Below are positions 36,401-48,985 of a stretch of 64,000 nt of DNA, in pieces (position 1 is the first letter of the stretch; every line of letters starts with the position of its first letter). The DNA comes from Amaurobius ferox (lineage: Eukaryota; Arthropoda; Arachnida; Araneae; Amaurobiidae). The position numbers were made by a program, and so were the translations under genes. The notes under the pieces were generated by a model. It did no database searches, was not told where the DNA came from, and was given only the letters and a program-made list of their open reading frames with translations. The stretch covers positions 118,899,239-118,963,238 of the forward strand of contig OX578145.1 of the NCBI GenBank assembly GCA_951213105.1. The letters are read 5' to 3'.

Positions 36401-39400
36401 TTTGGTACAATTCGGGGAAAAAGAATCCGCCTTCTTTGTGACATGGCCCACAAATATCGTATGTATCCAATTTAACTGTAAAACTCAGTGTAAAACTCAT
36501 TTCACAAAATTTGGTAAATAAATCACCTGCGGGATACTTTGGTGCTGATTAGATTTTGGTATGATTCGAAAAGAAAGAGCCTGCCTTATTTTGTGAAATG
36601 GCCCATCATGTGCTGCCCACATCAGAATTTTACATTCCCTACAATACATGTATAAGGAAAGTATTGGAATCGTGTCGAAAATCACGACTCAAGTTTTCGA
36701 CGAATTTACACGTTTTGAGAACTTTAGAACCTGAAAACAAATTTTTAACGTGACGTCTGTATGTATGTCTATCTGTGCAATGTATGTGTCCACTTTTACT
36801 CAAAAGCTAATGGACCCAATTTCATAAAATTTGTTACGCGACCCTGGTGCGGATTAGATTATGGTACGATTTGGAAAAAAAAGAACCTGGCCTTTTTCAC
36901 AAAATGGCCCGAAAAAATCGTATTTATCCACTCTAGCTGAGAAACTAATTGACCAAATTTTCTAAAATTTGAAAGTCACTTATGGGTTACCGTCGTGCTG
37001 ATTAGATTTTGGTACGATTTGGGAAAACCTGACCTTTTTTAAGAAATGGCCTGAAAAAATCTTATTTATCCACTCCAGCTGAGAAACTAATTGACCAAAT
37101 TTTCTAAAATTTGAAAGTCACTTATGGGTTACCGTCGTGCTGATTAGATTTTGGTACGATTTGGAAAAAAAGAACCTGACCTTTTTTAAGAAATGGCCTG
37201 AAAAAATCTTATTTATCCACTCTAGCTGAGAAACTAATTGACCAAATTTCCTATAATTTGGTTAGATAAGTCACTTGTGGGTTATCGTAGTGCTGATTAG
37301 ATTTTGGTACGATTCTGAAAAAAAATAATGTGCCTTTTTTACGAAATAGCCCATCAAAATCTAAAATAAAAAATTACTTATGCTCAAATGTATTAATTAA
37401 ATGTTTTTGTATACATAATTTTTGACTGTGAAAAGAATAAGATCAACCCCCATGGACCATTTTTGAGATATATATATACAGCATGGGATCAAAATGTTCG
37501 GAGACTGTGCTGATATCTCCAACCCTGATTGGAGGAGAGGGGAACTATTTTATCGTGGCGTAATCGCCGGCAAAATTTGATATTCGCACGTTGTTCTACA
37601 AACGCCATTTCCGTTTTCGACGAAAGCGAACGACTACAGTTCACTGACACGCATTGTCTGGAAAAACCCTGCACTGCGGACCTGCTTCTTCCTTTTCACA
37701 TCTCGCGTCACATGTGTCTCTACGCCACGGTAAAATAGTTCTCCTCTCCTCCAATCAGGGTTAGAGATATCAGCACAGTCTCCGAACTTTTTGATCCTAC
37801 CTTGTATATATTTTTAATTTTGAGGAGCTGAAGACATTTTGCACTGTAGTTCAAAAACAGATCGATGAAATTTCTTAAAATTTAGTAGTTAAGTCCCTTG
37901 AGGGTTATCCTGATGCTGATTAGATTTTGGCATGATTCGAAAGAATATAACCGACCCATTTTTTTGCAAAATATCTCGCAAAGATCGTGAAAATATAAAA
38001 TAAATGTATATAATGTCAGAAAAATATCCATGCTATTTCTGCAATTAAAACTCAATTCAATGTAGTATCATGAAATAAATAGTAAGAAAATGAATTTGAT
38101 CTGTAAGGAAAACTGTATGCTGTTTACATCAGGTTTTAAAAAAAAATATTCACATATTTTAACCTGGGACTGTGATTTAAAATTTATATTTTGCTTTAAT
38201 GACAATAGCTATATAATATAAAATTAACAAGAGAACATTCGTGTGTTGTATGAAATGGATTAAAATTTGTTATTAAACACTTCTTACCAAGATGCGGAGT
38301 ATTTCTAATCTGCCTTTTGTTCTATAATATTTTTTACTTCTTCCACCTGAGAAGCATGGCCGTGGAAAGAAATGGAATCAAAGCGGGGGATCGAAATTCC
38401 GGATCCGTTAAGCTTTGTCCCGTGGACGATACTATGAGTATACAAAGATTCAATCTTTTAACCTTTTGCTTACGGGCGGGACAACGTCCATCTCAAGCGA
38501 AGAACCTCTCGAAAAGACAGGTATTTGACATACCCTATCCCAAACAGTTCGATCCCCCTTTGCAGACATTGGCGTCCATCACCAAGAAATTTCTGGAGGA
38601 CCGGGAAAGATTGTTCGAAAAATTCTCATTTTTTTTTCACCTCCCTCCGAGGGAGGGGGAATCGAAAATCGGACATCCGATCTGTATAAAAAATAATATT
38701 GGATTCTAAAAAGTATTACCTACACTAATTAATTTATAAAAATACTGAAAAAAAACAAAAACAATGGATAGTAGCTTGCAGAATTTTACAGAAATCGACT
38801 AGAAAAATTTTTACTCTCAGATATGCTGTATAAGGAATGGACCCAAAACCATTTCAGGAGCCACAGACTTGCATCTATCTGGCTGAAATTTTGGAACTCT
38901 TCAGCCGTCCGTAGGTATCTACCTACCTTGTCTATTAGTAAATCCATTACTGCTCCCATCTGACGTAATATGGAGAGGGTATAAATTCCTAGTTTTCAAT
39001 ACATTGTACTAATTGTAGGTTTGGGCGGCTTGGAAGTCCTGGTTCAAGTTCGTATTTTTTTAGCACCAAGTTAGGTTGGGTAGCAGTCTTTCAGCCTATG
39101 CTTGCCATTGATCAATCACTCATTCCTAGAGTCTGTAATCCTATAGACACTGGTCTAGCTCTATAAAGCTAGACTAGTGTCAAGGCATGAAGAGAATTTA
39201 GGGAGACAGTGTCTACCCAATCAGCCTGGTACCCAGCAACTCTATACATCATTCAATATACTTTATACACTTATTCATAACGGTAGGCGATTGGCAAGAA
39301 AGTGACTTGGTAGCGGGTTGTTTCGGGGGTAGACACTGTTCCCCCAGATTCCCTCTCATGCTTCTCTCCTGAGATAGACTAGAAATAGGGTATTCATGTG

Positions 39401-42400
39401 CAATCAGTGGTGAATTGGGCAGCCTGGCATTTTCCCTAGCGCCCCTTTGAATTTTATACTATAAGTGTACAATTTCTTTGCCATGAAAGTGACTAGTACA
39501 GAATTCGAAGCTGCAAATGAAAAAATGCAATCAAATTTTTTTAGACGATTCTACTTCATCTTTACATCATCAGTCGAACACTCTGTGCCAGCCCACCTTA
39601 AAAGTGATGTGTGGATCTTACCTCTGTCGCGCTTCCCCGCCCGGCTCTTTCGTGACTCGGACTCTTCCAGGTGACTTGGGGGAGGACTATCTATTCATAA
39701 CCTGAGCCCGAACCCATCGGCGACTGGGGTCGAGACTCTTAGCACCTCGTCCGGTGAATGGTTTCACTGACCTCGCTGGTTAAGCGATTAGATCTCCCAT
39801 TCCAAAGGCGTAAACCACTACAGGTCGCCTAGGAGGGCTGGTCTAACTCTATACCCTTGTGCATTGTAAAAAGAATAATTTAAATTTTGTAGAAATTCCT
39901 GTCCTCTCTTTTGAAGAGATAAATTTTTTCGACTCATGCGTGTTGGTAATGATTTTGATTCGTTTATATGTGTAACAAATTTATTAAATAGTGTTTTTTT
40001 ATTATTCTTAAAATTATGCATTTTATTCATTGTTATAATGTCAATAATATTGAATATAGAAATAAAATCTGAATATCTGTATCCAATCTATTGCTGTTTT
40101 CTTTTTCAGTTATTGTGTTCCCCAAAACTGAGTCGGATGTAACATATAAAAACAATTTGAAAGATGTTACGCGGATGCTACGCACAAAACATGCATCAAA
40201 TTATATGGTAAGAACAATTGGTTATTACATTGAATATATTTATATATAAATATTAAAATATTTATAGGATTTAAAGTAATAGCTGTACCGATTACTTTAA
40301 TTACATATCTTATTTTTTACTTGCTAGAAAATGTACCTGGCGTTATCCGGGATTTAACATTTAAACTTTCGATTAAAACTACACCGGAACTTACAGCGAA
40401 TTCTCGGAAACCAAACGCAGCGTCGGGTACACTTTCTAATAATAAATGAAGATGCCCATATCTCCAAATATTTCGCTTTTGTCGCTAACACTCCGCAAAA
40501 AATCCAGGGCTGAAAGATATCATATGACGTCACACTCCGGCTGTAAACAACTTTTCTACTGACATGCAAATTTGTTTTCCCGCTCATTCGTGTTTTTGAA
40601 TGAAATGAACACAGAAAAAACGCTCTGCTTCCTTCTTTCAAGGTCAAAAATGAGGTTCCGTTCATCTGCTACAGCACGTTTTAAAAAATTTAAGATGATG
40701 CCTTATAAAAATCATAATTATTGAATGAATGGCTGCGGGAACAAAAATTTTATACTGGAACAGTGTGTAATATTCAAAGGAGCTGATATTAAATGATGAA
40801 GACTGGTTTGTGAGTTAATTTATATATAGTGTATATACATATCGAAATTTTTAAAATTGGTTTTATCTTCAAAACATGAAAAGTATGTATTTTTTAGTCA
40901 CAAAAATCGTGTATTGATAGTACGGATTTCGTTCAAAGTTTATTTGAAAGAGAATTCTTCGATATTTCCGATGATGTTAAGGTCGGAAACTTTGCGTTAA
41001 ACTTTTCATTCGCTCAAAGTTTCAACAGGTAATATCTAAAAAACTAATTTGAATTAAAAAATAGTGCTCCAAAGTGTTTTTGTCCTGAACTGAAGTATCA
41101 CTGTATGAAATTTCATAGCTGTGGGTCGCTTAGATTGTCTGATACGCGACCAACAAACATATGAACCAACATCATCTTATCATAGATTATTTTATTTCTG
41201 TACATAAATACATTTATTATTCTTTTTCGTTTTGTAATACTGTTTAAATATTCATTTATTTAATTATTGAATAATTATTTCTAGGTTTTTAATCTATCTG
41301 AGAAGCGTTATGACTTGGCTAAATTCAACAACAGGGTAACATATTAAAATTTTTGCATGTTTCTAAACCATCGCATAGTCTTATTATTATTATTATTATG
41401 TGACCCATTTTATATTCATTCTTATTTATTAGGTGCTTGAATTTGGTTGGCCTTCAAATCTTGCTCCACCACTGGAAAGACTATGCAGCATTTGTAAGTC
41501 CATTGATTCGTGGATCAATAGTGACTCACAAAATATTGCAGTCATACATTCTAAGGTAAATTAAAATATGTAATAAGAATAAAATTATTAAGCCTCTTAA
41601 TTTTGCTTTAACCTCTTGCTTACAGGGGGGACAGCGTCAATTCCACCCGTAAGCAAAAGGTTAAAGGCAGTACACTATGATAAAAATTAGTAATATATCT
41701 TAATCTTTTTAGTATGGAGTTTCTTACCTTATCATACCTGTTACTGATTTTGTAATTTGAAAAATGAATAATAATTAATTGGAGTGTGGCACAACTCAAT
41801 TTTCTCATACCAGAATCCAGTTTTAATAGCTTTTTTTTTTTCCAAATTTTACAAGAAAATCTTTGAAAAGCCGGTATCATGAGTAAAAATGATTACAATT
41901 ATAGCATGTTACCCTTCATATAAAAGGACTTGAAAAGATCGTCCGATTGATACCATACTTGACAATGCACACTCCGGGGGTGGGTGACTTGCCCCCCCCC
42001 CCTCCTCGGAGGGGGGGGGGGCTAATGACGTCACGAACAAAATATTGTATCACAGCTATTTTTCACAATGAATGAAACTATAAAGTCTTGTTATCATTTT
42101 GAGCCATAAATAAATCTTTTTATGCAAGATTTTGTCAAATTTTGTCCTATACTGCTATGTAAAAAAAAATATAAAATTTCAAATCAATTTCGAAGTTTTA
42201 GCTCGAATGTCAAAATATTCTATCTAGTTCTATATTTTTCAATAACAAATCCAGATATAAAGTTTCATGAACATTTATTAATATTTGTTGTGCTAATGTG
42301 TATATAAAAAAAAAAATCGACCACAGACAGACATTACTCAAAAAATAGTCAAAACATGTTCAGGAGGTCCTAAAACATATATTGGCATCAAAATCTCGAA

Positions 42401-45400
42401 ATCGTAAAATTTCAGGAAAATAATACTTTCTCTATACTATATTCTGTAGTGTTGAAGACCCAGGCCGTCCGACTCATCCGAAGGACTCGAGCAACCGTTT
42501 GGACGGCCGGGTTATATTCTATAGTGTGAGAAAGTAAAAATAAAGTGGGTTCAATTGAGATAAATAAACTAAATATAAATTGGTGCTAATTTGGGGATTG
42601 CCAAATATTACACAAATGCTTGTGTAAGATTTGACAGATAATTGAATATGTTCATTAATGTTCATTATTTTTCTTTTAAATACAAGACACAATTTTCTAA
42701 CTCATGGTTGCTAAAAATATATAAATATACAAGTTATCAAATTAAATTGAATTAAAAAAATTTTTTTTTTCTTGTTATTAAGTCAAAGTTTAATCATAAA
42801 GAACTCCTGTTGTAAATTTAACGAAATACAATAAAGTTGTTAATTTGGGGGGGGGGGGGGGATGGTATCTTTAACTATTTTAATATTATATTTATTAAGT
42901 TTCACTTTTAAAAAATTGTTAATAAACATTTTGAAAGAATATCTAGATGCTAGTTGTTATTTAATATGCATATTTGTTTTGATACTTTTATCTAAAACCT
43001 GTGTATATGTATTTTAATTTAATAACTTTGCAAATACAGGAATCTATTTTTAAATATGCTAAGTAAAATAACTATCTTGCTTTCTCTTACAATTGTGTAA
43101 TAAAAATATTGTATTCTCTCATGGATATTTTTATAAATATCATTATTGTGAATGAATTAATTTTTAAACTTTTGCAGGGTGACAAAGGAAGGGCAGGTAT
43201 AGTGATTGCTGCATATATGCATTATAGCAATATTTGTGCCAGGTAATTTAGATTCATTTTGACTGGTATTAATTATTAATTACTCCCATATGTCATTTGC
43301 ACCTCAAAATGTTTAATGAACAACAATATTTCCTTATATTTAATATTCAATATGATTAAGTTCTATAAGATTAGGTAACTTCCCTAAGGGGTAACTTGAA
43401 CCCCCCACCCCCTCCAAAAAAAATCAATCTCATTTTTTAAATGCATTTACAGATATAACTAAAATTTTGTTATATAGAATTGATAAAAGCCGTTTAGTTG
43501 AAGAAATTATTATCTAATGTTATACAACCTGTTCCATAGTGTCCCAACATGGGTACTATGGAATACCACATGGGGAATAATGAAACATTAAACTTGAGAA
43601 ATTTGAGCTTATATATAATCTTAAATTATTATTAGATATTTTTTGATTTTTTTTCAAACAAAATTTGTATCAAAATATAATTTCCACATTTAATATCATT
43701 ATAGCCGTCACTGTTATTTTGGACAAGTTTATCACACAAAATTTCATTTGAATCATTTGTATAAGTTGCAGCAATAGATATATATTACTTTTGTACATCT
43801 CATACAGTTACAAAATACAGTATATTAGTTTTGTGCAAATTATAGATTTTGCAAATTAATTACATTTAATTGTAGCATTTGAAAACAATGTTCCAATGTG
43901 CCCCAACCATGATGTTCTGTTGTGTCCGAATTTATAATTTTTATTTAGAAAAATTATTGCCATTATTCATATTTACACTTTTTGTTTTAATTCATATACT
44001 GTATTGACAGTTGTACTTACTTTGTTTAGTTCAGCAAGAAACATGAAGTTTCAAATAATAGCTTTTGTAGTAACTTGCAGAATAGTTTGTCAAAAATTTA
44101 CTTAATTACTTTTATATTGATGTCATATGGTAGCCTGCATATGATCGACTGGCTTGGAGACCTTGCAGATGATGTGCGCATGATAGAATCACATACTATA
44201 AGAGTCAAAAGTAGACATTAACTTTCAGCCTATTATATACATGAAAGCTGTTTATTTATACATTGGTGTTCCATTTTACCACAACCTACCCTAGTATGCA
44301 AATTGACTGAACTGTATAAAAGTGACAAAAGTTTAACGGAGTGCAACAGCCAAATTCCCTCTACACTAAGATTTAAGAATGTTAGCATTCAATGTTTCTT
44401 TTTTTTTTTTTTTTTTTTTTTAACTGATTTTTTTTTTTTTTTTTTGTACATATTATTAAAAAAAAAAAAAAAATCATGTTTAATTTCTTTTAATTTTATA
44501 ATATGTTTCTACATACATACTCAATAGTTTAAAGAGCAATATCTTTAACTTTCAAAGTCAGGAAACTATGGTGTAAGTTTGTTTTTAATAATTTTATCAT
44601 CATACCTATTAAAGTTATTAAGTGCTGATGCTTAATTTTGTCCTGTAGTGCTGATCAAGCTCTGGATAGATTTGCTATGAAACAATTTTTTGATGACAAA
44701 TTATCTTCCTATATGCAGCCTTCCCAGAAGAGGTAGGTAATACATTTATATTTTGTTTTAATGTATATATAGAAAACGTTTCTGAAAGGTTAAAATATTA
44801 ATATGTTATGCTTAGTAAATTGTATAGATAAAATTAAATGTTGAAAAAGATTAATATTAATAATTGAATTTTATAATATTTGTTTTTAATAATAGCACTT
44901 AAAATTGTAAATTCATTTCCCAGTTTAATAATTCACACACACTGCATACAATCAATCTACAAAAATAAATACTTCATTAGTTGATAGAATACAAAGCTGA
45001 GAGTAAGAGCATCAACCGGTTTCAAAGGTAATTAACAGCTTCCTTTATCAGAAACAAGATGCATTCTTGCCTTTGTTGGTGCTGCTGGTATTTTTATTCT
45101 GAAAAAGAGACCGTTATTTGCTTTCAAAACAGGATGGTACGTTTAATCAGCTTTGTAGGCTATTAAAGTAACAATATCTTTATTTTTGCTAATTCATTTA
45201 TACGTATATACATTTAATAGAAAATAACAGTATGAAAATATGAAATTTACACTAGTTAACACAAAAAGTATGAAAATCGTAGTAGATTTAAAAGACATAA
45301 AATTGTATAGCACTGTAAACTGTATCATATCAAAGTTAATTAGGTATGTCAAGCACATTGGAAACATTTTCTATATTGCCAATACTCTCTTAATAAGGGC

Positions 45401-48400
45401 ACACAATTTTTGACATATCAAATTTTTAAGCACTAAAATACAAAGCTGAAGAAATATAATGTGTCAAAATCCATATTTACTGATATCACAAGCCCATGTA
45501 GGAGCAATGTAGTGTAAAAAAAAAGAAAAAATTTCTGTCTGCTAAGTAACACTCGCACTCAATTCGGATCAACATTTTCCAATCAAATTCTTGAAAAATG
45601 ATAATTACTTAATTTCAAAATGTAGAGACATTGTTTTGCACAAATTTTTCAACTATCTTTTTCAAAATAGGGTAGATCCGCTACTTATAAAGGTTCAATT
45701 GCACATACCAAGTTCTTCTAACAATCTTTCAGCAACACCATACATTTCAATGGGAAGAAAATTTGTCCCCAAATTTCTGCAAATTTTTTTAGTGCACAGC
45801 AAGGAAAAATGAATCAATTCCTGAATGCAATTCAATTAAAGGACAACAAAATTTGATGTTGCACTGTTCAACCTTCAAAAGTGTTGGCTGTGAATGTAGC
45901 TCTACGGTGAACAGCAGATATGGAATAATGATTCTACAAACGTATTTAAATATACTGTACATTAAAGATCACAATTATACTATAAAAACACTTATAAATG
46001 CTTCATGGAAGAAAATTAGTGAGATTTTAACATGTATATGACCTTATGCTAAACGTGCTAAATACAAATAAGTGGCAAAGTACTGGAAGTCCTAAAATTA
46101 GCTGTTCGAGATGAGGGTTTTAAACAGAATTGACGGATGGAATTACCGAAGTTCCAGCAATGAAATTTACTCTGTATAATAAGACCTTAATTCTATAATG
46201 AAATATTAATATTTTATGATAAAGTTACAATTTTTTTTTATATGTGTACTTTTGTATAATATTAATTTATGATGTTTGAACATTTAGTATACTATGATTA
46301 GCATTACTGTGATGTTTAATTTAATTAATATAAACTCTTCTTTATCGCTATGTACAAATAGTATCACTATGATATTTAATTTAATACAAGATATTATTTA
46401 CTGCTATGTATAAATGGTACTTGAGTCTAAAAAAGTTGATAATCATAAGCACACTGACTTTTATGAGGTGAAAAAGTCTTCTAATATTTAGATTTTGAGG
46501 GAAGGTAGCTTACAGAAAATCCCTATCATTGAAAATAATCTTCTTAGCAATGTATACTATATTTTATTAAAAACTATGTGTCTCTACGATACACAGTTCA
46601 TACTATATAGACAAAGTAAACGACTCCATAGACAGATGAGTAGCACTAAATGGTTTAAAGAATGTTGCTGTTAGTGAACAAAATATTTGCTTTAATAGTA
46701 GTTTAACTTTATCCTAAGCACAGGCTTTCTACAGTAAACCATTTATGCGATAAGAGTATAGGCAGGTTCTGTGATTTTCTGGCAAAGGGTGCTAAACACA
46801 TGAGGATTGATCCAACATACTCAGTGTCAATTAAAGGCGAATGTATATAAACAGTTCTACAACTTTACCACAGATATTATTATTTTAGGATGTACAGTTT
46901 GTGAAAAAAAATTATTTTACAATTATACTGACCAACCTAGGCATGTCAAATTCAATAAGGCAAATATAATAAATGATATAAACTTAAAACACATTTTATT
47001 ATGTCTTTATCCCATAATTGTTTTTTATTCTATATATTCTTTGGTGTATGTAAAAACCAAGATAGGCGAAAGTCTATCACAGCACTGTTTTTTCATTATG
47101 CATATTTTTTAATATTTATTGAAAGTTAATCATGAAAATTTATTAGGAAGTGAAAGAGAAAATAAATAAATGGCTGTAAATGATTGATGTTTATTTTAGG
47201 TATGTCCACTACTTTGCTGGCTTGCTGTCTGGTGCAATACGAATGAATAACAATCCCCTTTACCTTCATCGTGTCATTATTCACGGAGTGCCAAATTTTG
47301 ATTCTAAAGGAGGTACTGTTGGTGTTAAGTTTCAGTCTATAGCATGATATGTCAATTGTATTTGTGCTGATTCCATGATTTCCCTTATTTGTAGGATGCA
47401 GACCATTCTTAAAAGTTTATCAAGGAATGCAACAAATTTTCACATCTGGTGTATAGTAAGTATCAAAATTACACTCAGACTTGTTTTAAGATATGGGCAG
47501 CAGTTTACCACTGCTAATTTTCCCACCAGGTTGGCTAAAAATTTGGGAGCAGCAAATTGCAAATAAAATTTGATGTAGTTTTGCCAGTGGTGATCAAATT
47601 AAGATAGAGGAATATGCCCTGACCGCTGTAAATAAATGCATCATTATCATTCTTAATTATTTTATACTAATTTCTTGCATCAGGTTTATAAACACAAATT
47701 TAAAGTAAGTTCTACTGAAAATAAATGCACTATGAATTTCTAGAAATATTTTTGACTATTTTGTGACTATTTTTGACTAAAGCATTGTATTTGAAAACAC
47801 AATAAGATAAATAAATCACGTGGAAAATTAATGAAAGAAATATTTTTAATCTCATTGCAAGAGATCAATACATAGGCAAATTTAAAAAAAAGTTTAAAAT
47901 AAAGTTTTATTCAACTACATTATACAGAAACATCTTTGACACAAACATGCTAAGTGTTTTATATGTGCTTTATAAATACATAATTTTCATTTCATGGTTA
48001 ATTTACTAGAGAAATTTCTGAGGTATGAAATTAATTTCAATATATCAGTGTTTAGAAATATTATATTAAACCAGATTCTAAGAATAAATAAAATTTGTGA
48101 TGATAATTTTAAATTAGCACATTTTATAGTATTATTAAGTACTGGAACTAATAGTATATATAACCTTCGAAATTCGTCATCAATTATTATTAATGTGCTA
48201 TAAAAATGAAAAATAATAAAATAACGATAACCATTGAAAAATAGAAATAGAAAATACAGTTTATACATAATATTTATTTTGAATATTAAATTATTTTCAC
48301 TAAATATATAACTTTGGGCAATTGAAAGCAATGACTTGAAGCCCCTTTTTAATGATGTTAGTGGCATACTCTTTTATTCATTTCTCCTGTGCCTCCTATT

Positions 48401-48948
48401 TATTATAGTAAGAATTTTCATCTATAATTCCTGTTCATTCTATTTACCCTATCTTAATTATGGCTATTCTGTCTCCGGCACTTACTCCTTGAGCCGAGTT
48501 TCAGTGGAAGTCCTTTCAACTCTGCGTCCCCCTTTTAATCCATGGTTTATTTTTCTTCTCTTTGTCCTGGACACTACTCAACTCTCTGTCATTCGGTCTC
48601 AACTGCTCATCTGCTTTGCATATGCATTCAGGAGTCCTGCCTCATGGTTCATGGTAATACTTTATTTCTTAATAATTTTTCAGTTTTTATCCTCTTTTTA
48701 TGCTTGTAGTCAGGGCTATGGTATTTATAGTAACAAACTATTACCATATCTGAAACAAGCGTTTATTTGGGTTAATTTAGGCTAGATGCTCAAACTTGAA
48801 GAGGTATCTAATCTGAATTAACCTCCAAATTAAGTCTAGTGCTGTTCAATTTCCTTTTTTCGGTATGGTAGCAGTGTTTTAATTGTTTTGATTATTTTAT
48901 TGTTTTGTCATTAATTACTTGGTATTAATTATTAATCCATTTTTCTAT

Positions 48949-48985
<37 letters not shown>

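Larger units (their letters stand above)
41930..42535 (-). repeat. Family C hairpin repeat, interrupted
   Basis: The right part parallels family B in reverse orientation: ACAGACAGACATTAC tract, GGAGGTCCTAAAAC, ATCTCGAAATCGTAAAATTT, then the hairpin ACTTTCTCTATACTATATTC facing TATAGTGTGAGAAAGT and AAAAA. The hairpin (42425-42535) is split by a 60-bp insertion. The left boundary is uncertain. A C-run/G-run palindrome lies at 41989-42020. Confidence 0.5.

Noticed and set aside
40354..40665. 103-codon minus-strand frame in tensin intron 3
   Set aside because: No recognisable domain, antisense to the gene, and lying in repeat-like text.
47375..47566. 63-codon + frame over tensin exon 9
   Set aside because: It is the wrong frame of exon 9 and reads through the donor site into the intron.
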